This document shows, piece after piece, positions 14,039 through 22,497 of a stretch of DNA of 33,399 nt; within the stretch, counting starts at the first letter, position 1, and each line of letters starts with the position of its first letter. Position numbers and translations under genes: made by a program. Origin of the DNA: Bacteroides sp. CAG:530 (GTDB lineage: Bacteria; Bacteroidota; Bacteroidia; Bacteroidales; Bacteroidaceae); NCBI GenBank assembly GCA_000434735.1, contig FR881210.1:1-33399 (forward strand). The letters run 5' to 3'. The notes beneath the pieces are model-generated. The model saw only the letters and a list, made by a program, of their open reading frames with translations, was not told where the DNA came from and did no database searches.

Positions 14039-16053
14039 TATAGCATTTCTTTTACTTGTTTGTATACATTTTCGGCAGTGAAGCCCAATTTCTCGTCAAG
14101 CACTTTGTAAGGAGCAGAGAAACCGAAAGATTCGAGTCCCCAAATCTTACCGTTTACACCTACAAGCCCCTGCAAGTTTACTGGCAAACCAGCTGTAAGA
14201 CCGAATACCTTAGCTCCGGTAGGGATGATGCTTTCTTGATATTCCTTGCTCTGTGAGCGGAACAAGCCTTCAGATGGAACAGATACAATGCGTAATTTAA
14301 CACCATCTTTGCGGAGCAATTCAGCACCAGCTACCAATGTAGATACTTCAGAACCAGAAGCAACCAAGATTACATCAGGATTTTCGTCAGCACCTGCTAT
14401 GATGTATGCACCCTTTGCAGCTTGTGCATAGTCAGTACCTTCGGGCAAGTTGTTGATGTTCTGACGTGAGAAGATCAAAGCAGTAGGGGTAGAAGTATTT
14501 TCCATTGCCAACTTCCATGCCTGAGTAGTTTCGTTTACGTCGGCAGGGCGCAATACCAATGTAGAGTTCTGTCCCTTGTGGTTCTTCAGTTTTTCCATCA
14601 AACGGATCTGAGCTTCCTGTTCTACCGGTTCGTGAGTAGGACCGTCTTCGCCCACACGGAATGCGTCGTGAGTCCAGATGAACTTGATAGGAGTTTCCAT
14701 CAAGGCAGCCATACGTACAGCGGGTTTCATATAATCTGAGAATACGAAGAATGTACCACATGCAGTAACCACACCACCGTGAAGCATCATACCGATGCAG
14801 CAGCATGCCATTGTAAGCTCTGATACACCAGCCTGCAAGAAGGCACCGCTGAAGTCGCCTTTCTTGAATTCGTGAGTTTTCTTCAAGAATCCGTCAGTTT
14901 TGTCAGAGTTAGAAAGGTCGGCCGATGATACAATCATGTTTTCTACTTCTGTAGCCAATACGCCAAGTACTGTAGCCGAAGCTGCGCGAGTAGCTCCACC
15001 TGCTTTTTGTTCGATAGCTTCCCAGTTAATTTCTGGAGCCTTACCCGAGAACCAAAGTTCCATCTTGGCTGCCAGTTCAGGATTAGCCTTTGCCCATTCT
15101 GCTTTTGCAGCGTAGCGTTCAGCAACGATTTGTTTCAACTCTTCACGACGCTGAGCGTAGAGTTCTTCTACATCAGGCCATACCTGGAACGGATTTTCCA
15201 AGTCGCCACCCAAGTTCTTGATAGTGTTAACGTAAGCGTCGCCACCAAGAGGAGCACCGTGAGTGCCGCAGCAGCATTCGTAGCTTGTACCGTCTGCACG
15301 ACGTGCACCCTTACCCATAATAGTCTTACCGATAATCAAGGTGGGTTGTCCGGTAACAGCTTTTGCTTCTGTCAACGCTTCGCGAATCTCGTCAGGATCG
15401 TTACCATTGATGGTGAAGACTTTCCATCCCCATGCTTCGTATTTCATGGCTACGTCTTCTGTAGTCACTTCGTCGCATGCGGTAGACAACTGGATATCGT
15501 TAGAGTCATAGAACATAATCAGGTTGTCCAATCCCAAGTGGCCAGCCAAGCGGCCTGCGCCCTGTGAGATTTCTTCCTGAATGCCACCGTCAGAGATATA
15601 AGCATAGATAGTTTGGTTCATTACGTCACCCAAACGCGCTTTAAGGAATTTAGCAGCGATGGCTGCACCTACGGCGAATGTGTGTCCTTGTCCGAGTGGA
15701 CCGGATGTATTTTCTATACCACGATCTACGTTTACCTCAGGGTGTCCTGGTGTTGGGCTTCCCCATTGACGGAATTGCTGTAGTTCGTCTAAAGTGAATT
15801 TACCAGAAAGAGCCAATACTGAATAAAGCATCGGCGACATGTGTCCCGGATCGAGGAAGAAGCGGTCTCTGCCTTCCCAACGCGGATTTTCCGGGTCGTA
15901 TACTAAAAATTCAGAGAACAGTACATTCGCGAAGTCTGCACCGCCCATTGCGCCACCCGGGTGTCCGGATTTAGCTTTTTCTACCATAGAAGCAGCCAAG
16001 ATACGGATATTATCGGCCGCATGGTTCATTAATTCTTTTGTATGTTTCATCAT
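14038..16053 (-). CDS. tkt: Transketolase
   Basis: This thiamine-diphosphate enzyme transfers two-carbon ketol units between pentose-phosphate pathway sugars. The 671-residue length is standard. Motifs: SGHPGGAMGGAD (29-40), GPLGQG (118-123), a cofactor loop ISDGGIQEEISQGAG (153-167), EDGPTHEPVEQ in the pyrimidine domain, and FGFSAPYKVL near the C-terminus. The cofactor loop has SDG where most families have GDG; the Asp that binds metal is kept, so activity is expected. The start is one of two adjacent ATGs (16053 or 16050). A promoter TAACTTTG lies just upstream on the minus strand. It is the first gene of the tkt-rpiB operon. Confidence 0.95.
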   Translation of the reverse strand: MMKHTKELMNHAADNIRILAASMVEKAKSGHPGGAMGGADFANVLFSEFLVYDPENPRWEGRDRFFLDPGHMSPMLYSVLALSGKFTLDELQQFRQWGSPTPGHPEVNVDRGIENTSGPLGQGHTFAVGAAIAAKFLKARLGDVMNQTIYAYISDGGIQEEISQGAGRLAGHLGLDNLIMFYDSNDIQLSTACDEVTTEDVAMKYEAWGWKVFTINGNDPDEIREALTEAKAVTGQPTLIIGKTIMGKGARRADGTSYECCCGTHGAPLGGDAYVNTIKNLGGDLENPFQVWPDVEELYAQRREELKQIVAERYAAKAEWAKANPELAAKMELWFSGKAPEINWEAIEQKAGGATRAASATVLGVLATEVENMIVSSADLSNSDKTDGFLKKTHEFKKGDFSGAFLQAGVSELTMACCCIGMMLHGGVVTACGTFFVFSDYMKPAVRMAALMETPIKFIWTHDAFRVGEDGPTHEPVEQEAQIRLMEKLKNHKGQNSTLVLRPADVNETTQAWKLAMENTSTPTALIFSRQNINNLPEGTDYAQAAKGAYIIAGADENPDVILVASGSEVSTLVAGAELLRKDGVKLRIVSVPSEGLFRSQSKEYQESIIPTGAKVFGLTAGLPVNLQGLVGVNGKIWGLESFGFSAPYKVLDEKLGFTAENVYKQVKEML

Positions 16054-16074
16054 TGGGACATGTTAGTATTGGTG

Positions 16075-16082
16075 CAAAGTTA
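16075..16082 (-). promoter_or_regulatory. -7 promoter element for tkt-rpiB
   Basis: Minus-strand TAACTTTG fits TAnnTTTG, 22 bp from the tkt start, giving a very short leader. Confidence 0.5.
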
Positions 16083-16180
16083 CGAATAAAATCCAAATTC
16101 ATTGTATTATTTGCGCTTTTATAGGCATATATGCTTTATAACCTTATTCTTACGGATGTAAATTTCTTGTCTGAAGATGG

Positions 16181-16220
16181 AAAATACTTGTAGTAACGCA
16201 CCGATTTGTTATTGCAAGTA
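16181..16220 (-). terminator. Possible weak terminator after the mutarotase gene
   Basis: TACTTGTAGTAAC (16185-16197) and GTTATTGCAAGTA (16208-16220) pair over 13 positions with two mismatches, followed on the minus strand by four T. It lies just past the stop at 16229. Pairing is better in plus-strand RNA, where the mismatches become G-U, so this is tentative. Confidence 0.3.
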
Positions 16221-16228
16221 GGGCGAAT

Positions 16229-16558
16229 TTACAATTTGAATATCTGTTCCATCAGTTTCCACTTCTCGTGCGAAGCTTGGCCTGGCAGTACTTTCTGGAA
16301 CTTTGCTACGTGGGCTTCCCATTCTTTCTGACGGGGTAGGGTAGCAAGGCGTTCGTTATCTTTTACCCAGTCGAACTCGTCGGTAGTGTCTACTATCATG
16401 AAGAGGTGTGTGCCGTGAATGTATATCTGCATATCCAGTATGCCTACTTCGCGGATTCCGTCTTTTATCTCTTTCCACACGTGGCGGTGTTCTTCTATAT
16501 ATCCGGCTATCAGTTCCGGGTCGTTATAAAGCTCTAATGTCTGGCAGTATCGTTTCAT
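16229..16558 (-). CDS. rhaM: L-rhamnose mutarotase family protein
   Basis: This 109-residue protein belongs to the RhaM/YiiL family, dimeric alpha-beta barrels that interconvert the anomers of L-rhamnose. The family pattern is clear: MKRYCQTLELYNDPELIAGY, then EEHRHVWKEIKDGIREVGI, then MQIYIHGTHLFMIVDT and a C-terminal KWKLMEQIF. Y20 and H24 correspond to the conserved Tyr/His near the N-terminus. The frame extends to 16606, but that extension runs into the galK terminator stem, so the ATG at 16558 is chosen. No rhamnose genes are nearby. It sits between tkt and the gal cluster, so the true substrate could be another sugar; the family call is safer than the substrate. Confidence 0.85.
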   Translation of the reverse strand: MKRYCQTLELYNDPELIAGYIEEHRHVWKEIKDGIREVGILDMQIYIHGTHLFMIVDTTDEFDWVKDNERLATLPRQKEWEAHVAKFQKVLPGQASHEKWKLMEQIFKL

Positions 16559-16591
16559 GGTTTTATGCTTTTCTTGAGGATTTATTAAAAC

Positions 16592-16633
16592 AAAAAAGGC
16601 AGACACTTGGACTTACGGTCCGTGCCTGCCTTT
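16592..16633 (-). terminator. Terminator of the gal operon
   Basis: AAAGGCAGACAC (16595-16606) pairs with GTGCCTGCCTTT (16622-16633) with one mismatch. A T-run follows on the minus strand. It lies 23 bp past the galK stop. Confidence 0.8.
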
Positions 16634-16655
16634 CGGTTTATGTTATGTTTTTATT

Positions 16656-17810
16656 TTAGCATACTTTGTGTGAACCGTCGCTGATTACTACATCGTATAC
16701 CTTCGGGCTGCGACCGAATTTTGCTTTGAATTTTTCTTTTGCAGTAGTGATGAATGTATCGTAAAGCTCGTTCTTAACCAAGTTGATTGTACAGCCTCCG
16801 AAACCGCCACCCATTACACGTGAACCAGTTACGCCGCAGTCGAATGCGATATCGTTCAAGAAGTCGAGTTCTTCGCAGCTTACTTCATACAACTTGCTCA
16901 TGCCGTAGTGAGTTTCGTACATCTTCTGACCTACAGTTTCGTAGTCGTCGCGTTCCAAAGCGTCGCATACGTCGAGTACTCGCTGTATTTCTTCGATTAC
17001 GTATTCTGCGCGTTTGTAGTCTTCTTCAGATACTACTTCTTTCACTTCGTTCAACATTTCCATGTTGCAGTCGCGCAAGAATTCTACGTGCTGATGGTTC
17101 TTCTGGATAGCAGCAACTACGTTTTCGCAGCTCTGACGACGTTTGTTATATGCTGAAGAAGCCAATTCGTGTTTAACTACAGAGTCTACCAAAACCAAAC
17201 GGTAGCCATTAGGACGGAACGGGAAGTATTGGTATTCCAAAGAACGGCAGTCAAGACGGATCAAGTTACCTTCTTTACCGAATACAGAAGCAAACTGGTC
17301 CATGATACCGCAGTTAACGCCGCAGTAGTTGTGTTCTGTAGCCTGACCTACCTTAGCCAATTCGAACTTGTCGACTTTATTTTCACCGAACAAATCGTTC
17401 AAGGCGTAAGCAAATGTAGATTCCAAAGCTGCCGATGATGACATACCTGCCCCCAGAGGCACATCGCCTGCAAATGCAGTATTGAATCCTTTTACTTCTA
17501 CACCGCGCTTAATCATTTCACGGCATACACCGAATATATAACGTGCCCAACTAGCTTTAGGAGCATCTTCTTCGTTCAATCCAAATTCTACGTAGTCTTT
17601 CAGGTCGATAGAATAAGCGCATACCTTATCTTTTCCGTTAGGTTTGATTTCGGCCATGATACCTTTATCTACTGCACCGGGGAATACAAATCCACCATTG
17701 TAGTCGGTATGTTCGCCAATCAAGTTAATACGTCCCGGAGATGTATAAATGAAACCTGTAGTTCCATCGAAGTGTTTAATAAAACGGCTTCTTACGTTTT
17801 CTATATCCAT
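16656..17810 (-). CDS. galK: Galactokinase
   Basis: This cytosolic GHMP-family kinase phosphorylates alpha-D-galactose to galactose 1-phosphate, the committed step of the Leloir pathway. At 384 residues it is of normal length. Motifs: GRINLIGEHTDYNGG (26-40, the galactokinase signature), the ATP loop PLGAGMSSSAALES (118-131), CGIMDQFASVFG with catalytic-type D171, and the C-terminal GGGFGGCTINLV. It is the last gene of the galM-transporter-galK cluster, 76 bp after the transporter, and is followed by a strong terminator. galT/galE are not in the window. Confidence 0.96.
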   Translation of the reverse strand: MDIENVRSRFIKHFDGTTGFIYTSPGRINLIGEHTDYNGGFVFPGAVDKGIMAEIKPNGKDKVCAYSIDLKDYVEFGLNEEDAPKASWARYIFGVCREMIKRGVEVKGFNTAFAGDVPLGAGMSSSAALESTFAYALNDLFGENKVDKFELAKVGQATEHNYCGVNCGIMDQFASVFGKEGNLIRLDCRSLEYQYFPFRPNGYRLVLVDSVVKHELASSAYNKRRQSCENVVAAIQKNHQHVEFLRDCNMEMLNEVKEVVSEEDYKRAEYVIEEIQRVLDVCDALERDDYETVGQKMYETHYGMSKLYEVSCEELDFLNDIAFDCGVTGSRVMGGGFGGCTINLVKNELYDTFITTAKEKFKAKFGRSPKVYDVVISDGSHKVC

Positions 17811-17886
17811 GATAGTATAAGTTTAAGTTAATGATAAAGTTTTATCAATCTCATATTCTGAAAGCATGAGGTTAAGTCATGCTTAT

Positions 17887-19146
17887 TTATTTCTTAACTT
17901 TTGATCCTACCAATGCGTAGAACAAAATGTATGCGGCGCAGAATACAACTACCCAATAAGAAGCCATATAGTCGCCAGTCATATCAGCTACAAGACCCTG
18001 GATAGCTACCATTACAGCGCAACCGAATACCATTGTCATGAAGATACCAGATGCGATAGCTGTATATTTACCAAGTCCTTCTACTGCCATATTGAAGATA
18101 CCTCCCCACATTACTGATGTGCAAAGACCTACAAGAAGGAATGCGAAGATACCAACAGGCACTGTTTCCCATCCCATAGTAAGAGTTCCCCAGTCGATAG
18201 CCGGAACGTTTACCTTGATGTCTGTAGGAGCGAACATACCGAAGAGAACCAATATCAATGTAGCTGTACTTACTACTGTAATCTGAGTGCGGCTACTTAC
18301 GCTAGCACCGATAGCACCACCGATGAAACGGCCTACAAGCATCATCAACCAGTAAACGGCTACGATAAGACCTACTGTAGAAGCTGCCATGCTGCCACCT
18401 TCTTCAGAAGTAAGATACTGAAGGATGTATGTAGGAGTACCTACTTCAACGCCCATGTACAAGAAGATACCGATGATACCGAGTACGAAGTGACGGTAGC
18501 TCAATGCGCCCTTGATAAGAGATGTATCAACAGGAGCTTGTTCTGGTTCGTCAATCTTAGTGAAGCAGATTACGATGAATGCTATTACGAAGATAGCCAA
18601 TGCGATCATCAAGGCAGGAGTAGCGTCGGCAATGTGAGCCTTTGTAGCGTCGCCGATAAGAGCACCCATAAGGATGTAAACGGCAACAGCTGCAGATGAG
18701 TTGAATACACCACCAATCTGGATAAGCTGGTTACCTTTGTTACCGCCACCACCAAGGAGGTTAAGCATAGGGTTTACTACACAGTTAAGGATACACATAG
18801 TGAAACCGCTGATGAATGCACCAATCAAATATACGGCGAATGCGCTTTCTTTTCCTACGTGGCCAGATGCCCACTGAATCAAAATACCGATGATACCGAT
18901 AATCAAACCGATAAGTGCTGTTTTCTTATATCCAACCTTAGCGATGATCATACCTGCAGGTATACCCATAATAAGATATGCGATAAAGTTTCCATAGTTA
19001 CCGATTTGTGCTAATACGTTGCTTGCGCCGAAGTCATTCTTTACGATTACGGCCATCGGTGAACAGAGATTTGTCACGAAGGCAATCATGGCAAACAGGG
19101 CAATCATTACAATAATCGCTCCCCATTGTTTCTTTTGTTGTTCCAT
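17887..19146 (-). CDS. MFS sugar transporter (FHS/glucose-galactose type)
   Basis: This 419-residue integral membrane protein has about 12 hydrophobic segments. It resembles the fucose/glucose-galactose proton symporters of the major facilitator superfamily. Typical features are the early NLCSPMAVIVKNDFG segment, the MGIPAGMIIAKVGYKK loop (the G-x-x-x-D/N-x-x-G-R/K-like motif A) and the conserved NPMLNLLGGGGNKGNQLIQ region. It lies 55 bp after galM and 76 bp before galK, so it most likely imports galactose (perhaps also glucose) for the two flanking enzymes. The exact substrate is inferred from context. Confidence 0.87.
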   Translation of the reverse strand: MEQQKKQWGAIIVMIALFAMIAFVTNLCSPMAVIVKNDFGASNVLAQIGNYGNFIAYLIMGIPAGMIIAKVGYKKTALIGLIIGIIGILIQWASGHVGKESAFAVYLIGAFISGFTMCILNCVVNPMLNLLGGGGNKGNQLIQIGGVFNSSAAVAVYILMGALIGDATKAHIADATPALMIALAIFVIAFIVICFTKIDEPEQAPVDTSLIKGALSYRHFVLGIIGIFLYMGVEVGTPTYILQYLTSEEGGSMAASTVGLIVAVYWLMMLVGRFIGGAIGASVSSRTQITVVSTATLILVLFGMFAPTDIKVNVPAIDWGTLTMGWETVPVGIFAFLLVGLCTSVMWGGIFNMAVEGLGKYTAIASGIFMTMVFGCAVMVAIQGLVADMTGDYMASYWVVVFCAAYILFYALVGSKVKK

Positions 19147-19201
19147 AATGTTATAAAAGTGTTTTTTGATATTATTTAATGTGGTTAATTAATATTCGGT
19201 A

Positions 19202-20293
19202 TTATTCTACTCCGAACTTATAGACTGTGGTTTGTGTATAAGTTTCTCCCGGATTCAGCACTGCAGATGGGAAGTGTGGTTTGTTTGGAGTATCGGGAAA
19301 GTGTTGTGCTTCAAAGCAGATAGCGCTGCGTGCAGGGAATGTTGCTCCGTGCCATCCTTCGAAACCGTTGTGCCAGTTGGCTGTGTAGATCTGTACTCCC
19401 GGTTCGGTAGTGTAAACTTCCAGTGTACGTCCGCTTTCGGGTTCTACGCATTTAGCGGCGAAACTCAATTCGCCTACTTCTTTCTTGTTCAGTACATAGC
19501 AGTGGTCATATCCGGCACCGAATACCAATTGCTGGAACGGGTCGTTAATGCGGCTGCCTACTGTATGGGGGGTACGGAAGTCCATCGGAGTATCTTCTAC
19601 TTTCAGGATTTCTCCGGTAGTGATAGATACTTCGTCCATCGGAGTAAAGAAGTCTGCATTAATTGTAAGGATATTGTTTTCTACGCTCTTGGTAGGATTT
19701 TCAAGACCAGAGAGGCTGAAGAATGCGTGATGTGTTAGATTTACGATTGTTTTCTTATCGGTTGTAGCTTTATATTCAATTTTGAATTCGTTTTCGTCGC
19801 TCAGAGAATAGGTAACTTCTACGCTTAGATTGCCAGGGAAACCTTCTTCTCCGTCTTTCGAAAGATATTTCAGTGTTACTTGGTTGGCTGCTGTCTGTTC
19901 AGCGTCCCATACTCTAGAGTGGAAACCTGTAGGTCCTCCGTGCAGTGAGTTGGGTCCGTTGTTGATAGCCAAGGTATATTCTTTTCCGTCTAAAGTGAAT
20001 TTTCCTTTTGCTATACGGTTGCCATAGCGTCCTACAAGTGTGCTTAAGAATGGTTCGTGGCTGTTAATTACATGGTCTATTGAATCATGTCCCTGAATTA
20101 CGCTGGCATAGTTGCCGTTTCTATCTGGCATCATGGCAGCCAAAACCGCCCCGCCATAGTTTGTAACAGCAATCTCGGCACCTGTATTGTTTTTCAGGAT
20201 AAAGAGTTCAGTGTTTTTTCCGTCTACTGTCTTTACAAAATCGGATTTCTTCAATCCGCATTTGTTTTCATCGGTATTATATGTGTTATTCAT
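19202..20293 (-). CDS. galM: Aldose 1-epimerase (galactose mutarotase)
   Basis: This enzyme converts beta-D-galactose to the alpha anomer that galactokinase needs. The 363-residue sequence has the family blocks VGRYGNRIAKG (87-97), NSLHGG (115-120, H118), NLTHHAFFSLSG (185-196, H188/H189) and ICFEAQHFPDTPN, whose E328 is in the place of the catalytic glutamate. No signal peptide is seen, so it is cytosolic. It heads the gal cluster and starts 64 bp after the folC stop; no perfect TAnnTTTG was found in that spacer, so it could be read from folC or from a weaker promoter. Confidence 0.94.
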   Translation of the reverse strand: MNNTYNTDENKCGLKKSDFVKTVDGKNTELFILKNNTGAEIAVTNYGGAVLAAMMPDRNGNYASVIQGHDSIDHVINSHEPFLSTLVGRYGNRIAKGKFTLDGKEYTLAINNGPNSLHGGPTGFHSRVWDAEQTAANQVTLKYLSKDGEEGFPGNLSVEVTYSLSDENEFKIEYKATTDKKTIVNLTHHAFFSLSGLENPTKSVENNILTINADFFTPMDEVSITTGEILKVEDTPMDFRTPHTVGSRINDPFQQLVFGAGYDHCYVLNKKEVGELSFAAKCVEPESGRTLEVYTTEPGVQIYTANWHNGFEGWHGATFPARSAICFEAQHFPDTPNKPHFPSAVLNPGETYTQTTVYKFGVE

Positions 20294-20357
20294 ATTTTTA
20301 ATAGTTTTTTTATGATAGGTTTACCAAAAAAATATTATGCAAATAAATATCTTTAAT

Positions 20358-21668
20358 TTAAGATTTACAAGAAAAAGAACCGTTTTCTTTTTCTGAAAGT
20401 AAATCGGCCACAATGAAACTGCTTCCTCCCACAAATATAAGGTCGTCTTTCTCTGCGTTTTCGAGTGCTGCGCGTACAGCAATTCCTACACTTGGGTAGC
20501 ATTGACCTTTCAGTCCGTCTGTGGCGGCAAGCTCTTGTACTTTTTCTGCCGGCAACGCTCTTTTCACGCTGGCTTGGGTAAAATAATAGATGGCATCTGT
20601 TGGCAAGAGGCGCAATACACCGCTGATGTCTTTATCGTTCACCATTCCCATTACTATGTGCAGGTGTTTGTAGGTCTGCTGGGCGAGTTGCTTTACGATA
20701 TACTGTATGCCGCCTATGTTATGGCCGGTGTCGCATATCAGTGTAGGTTCCGATTGTAGTTTCTGCCATCTGCCTTGCAGTCCTGTTAGCTCGCATACAT
20801 GGGCGAATCCTTCTCTTACGTTATTGTCGCTGATGTTGTAGCCAGCTTTTTTCAGTATGCGCAGTGCAGAGAGCAGTGTGTTGGTATTCTTTTCCTGACA
20901 CATGCCTCCTAACTCTCCTTTCAGTTGAGGATATTCTTCGTTTTCGTACATAAAACCTCCGTCGGGGGTATGAGTGTCCGATTTCAGCAGATGTTCATCT
21001 TCGGCAAATACAATGGGGGCTTGCTCTGCCAAGGCTTTGGCTTCGAATACGGGGCGAGTTTCCTGGTTGGCTTCTCCTATTACTACAGGAGTGCCTTTCT
21101 TTATGATTCCGGCTTTCTCTGATGCTATCTTAGCCAGCGTATCTCCCAAGAATTGTACATGGTCGAAACTGATATTGGTGATTACGCTCATATCGGGCTG
21201 TATTATGTTCGTGCAGTCCAGGCGTCCGCCTAAGCCGACTTCAATAATGGCTACGTCGACTTTTTCTTGTGCGAAGTATAAGAACGCCATAGCGGTGGTC
21301 AACTCGAAAAACGATGGGTGAAGTGGTTCGAAGAATGCTCTGTTCTTTTCCACGAAATCTATTACGAATTCTTCTGACACAGGCTTGCCGTTCACGCGTA
21401 TGCGCTCTCTGAAATCTACCAGATGCGGTGATGTGTAAAGCCCTGTCTTATAGCCTGCCGATTGCAGTATAGCTGCCAAAGTATGCGAGCATGAGCCTTT
21501 TCCGTTGGTTCCTGCCACATGTATGGTGCGGAAGTTGCGGTGTGGATGTCCGAAGTGTTCGTCGAGTGTAAGGGTATTGTCCAACCCTTCTTTATATGCG
21601 TCTTTACCTACTTGCTGAAACAGTGGTGCACTGTTGAATAAGTAGGTTATAGTTTCTTTGTAATTCAT
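20358..21668 (-). CDS. folC: Folylpolyglutamate synthase / dihydrofolate synthase
   Basis: This ATP-dependent Mur-ligase-like enzyme adds L-glutamate to dihydropteroate or folates, making and retaining folate cofactors. At 436 residues it carries the P-loop HVAGTNGKGSCSHT (50-63), the SPHLVDFRERIRVNG block, EVGLGGRLDCTN, ITNISFDHVQFLGDT with metal-binding type residues, SEKAGIIKKG and, later, CDTGHNIGG. The frame extends 27 codons upstream to 21749, overlapping the preceding gene, but the family N-terminus fits MNYKETITYLFNSAPLFQ at 21668. It follows the small OM-barrel gene by 46 bp in the same direction and is probably co-transcribed with it. Confidence 0.93.
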   Translation of the reverse strand: MNYKETITYLFNSAPLFQQVGKDAYKEGLDNTLTLDEHFGHPHRNFRTIHVAGTNGKGSCSHTLAAILQSAGYKTGLYTSPHLVDFRERIRVNGKPVSEEFVIDFVEKNRAFFEPLHPSFFELTTAMAFLYFAQEKVDVAIIEVGLGGRLDCTNIIQPDMSVITNISFDHVQFLGDTLAKIASEKAGIIKKGTPVVIGEANQETRPVFEAKALAEQAPIVFAEDEHLLKSDTHTPDGGFMYENEEYPQLKGELGGMCQEKNTNTLLSALRILKKAGYNISDNNVREGFAHVCELTGLQGRWQKLQSEPTLICDTGHNIGGIQYIVKQLAQQTYKHLHIVMGMVNDKDISGVLRLLPTDAIYYFTQASVKRALPAEKVQELAATDGLKGQCYPSVGIAVRAALENAEKDDLIFVGGSSFIVADLLSEKENGSFSCKS

Positions 21669-21714
21669 TTCTTGTCGTATTTTTGTTCTATAAAAGATGC
21701 CCGTTAATTCATTG

Positions 21715-22308
21715 TTATCGTGTCGGATAAGATATTCTCTCCACGCCAACGCTGAAAGATGCGGCGTTGCCCAATTTGAAGTTCACCATACCGCCTATCT
21801 TGTCGGCATCGAAATAATGCAGCGGATAGGGGTAGCCGTTTCTATAGTCGGGGGTAAGGTTCTTGTTTCCGTAGGCGTACAGACTAATTCTTTCTGTAAG
21901 CTGATAGCCAGCTATGCCGGTTATGCCAACGTTGCGATGGTTATAATATCCCCAATTCATGTTAGAAGCATACAGTCCGCCTGCCACGCTGAGGCGTTTG
22001 CTCAGTGGTTGCACATAAAGAAAGGTGGCATCTTGTCCGAATCCTACTCCCGATGGTGCGTATTTGCTTGGACTGAAGGTGACGTTCATGCCGAATGAAG
22101 CATTTAGCCCTTTATGCAGTTCCCAGTTGGCGTATCCGTAACCGAGCGGAGAGATGCCGATCATGTTAAACTGCGGATACGGCACCGATAAAGTCATGCT
22201 GTCTGCCGGAAGGGTAGGAGCTATGTCCTTGGTATCTTCCGATGTCTGAGCCTTAGCGGGAATAGCCAGCAACCAGCAGCTCAGTATCGACAATATTATA
22301 TATTTCAT
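21715..22308 (-). CDS. Small outer-membrane beta-barrel-like protein
   Basis: This 197-residue exported protein has a signal peptide, MKYIILSILSCWLLAIPAKA. The mature part, after a short polar linker, is a series of alternating-hydrophobicity, aromatic- and glycine-rich strands (SPLGYGYANWELHKGLNASF, LYVQPLSKRLSVAGGLYA, GITGIAGYQLTERISLYAYG). This suggests a small barrel of about 8 strands. I recognise no named family. Promoter TAACTTTG lies about 25 bp upstream. It heads a transcript that continues into folC; no functional link is evident. The start is fixed by the signal peptide. Confidence 0.75.
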   Translation of the reverse strand: MKYIILSILSCWLLAIPAKAQTSEDTKDIAPTLPADSMTLSVPYPQFNMIGISPLGYGYANWELHKGLNASFGMNVTFSPSKYAPSGVGFGQDATFLYVQPLSKRLSVAGGLYASNMNWGYYNHRNVGITGIAGYQLTERISLYAYGNKNLTPDYRNGYPYPLHYFDADKIGGMVNFKLGNAASFSVGVERISYPTR

Positions 22309-22330
22309 AGTGATGTTTGTTTTGTTAAGA

Positions 22331-22338
22331 CAAAGTTA
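22331..22338 (-). promoter_or_regulatory. -7 promoter element for the OM-barrel/folC transcript
   Basis: Minus-strand TAACTTTG fits TAnnTTTG, 22 bp before the start at 22308. Confidence 0.5.
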
Positions 22339-22423
22339 AGCATTCTTTTCGGTCTGAGGTGTTCTGTTTTCATAAAGAAATATAAGTTTTATGTCAATAT
22401 CGTTAAAGTGTGGCGTAAAAAAC

Positions 22424-22476
22424 AAAAAAAAGTCCGCTGCGTTGGTGAGGGCTTCTCCCGTTGCAGCGGACTTTTT
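22424..22476 (-). terminator. Terminator of grpE-dnaJ
   Basis: AAAGTCCGCTGC (22429-22440) and GCAGCGGACTTT (22463-22474) form a perfect stem with a run of T on the minus strand (22424-22430). It lies just past the dnaJ stop. Confidence 0.87.
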
Positions 22477-22497
22477 ATGTTCTGCGAAAGTCAGTTT

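Noticed and set aside
14038..16053. Transketolase cofactor loop SDG instead of GDG as a sign of inactivation
   Set aside because: The metal-binding Asp and all other motifs are kept. The change is conservative and may be usual for this lineage.
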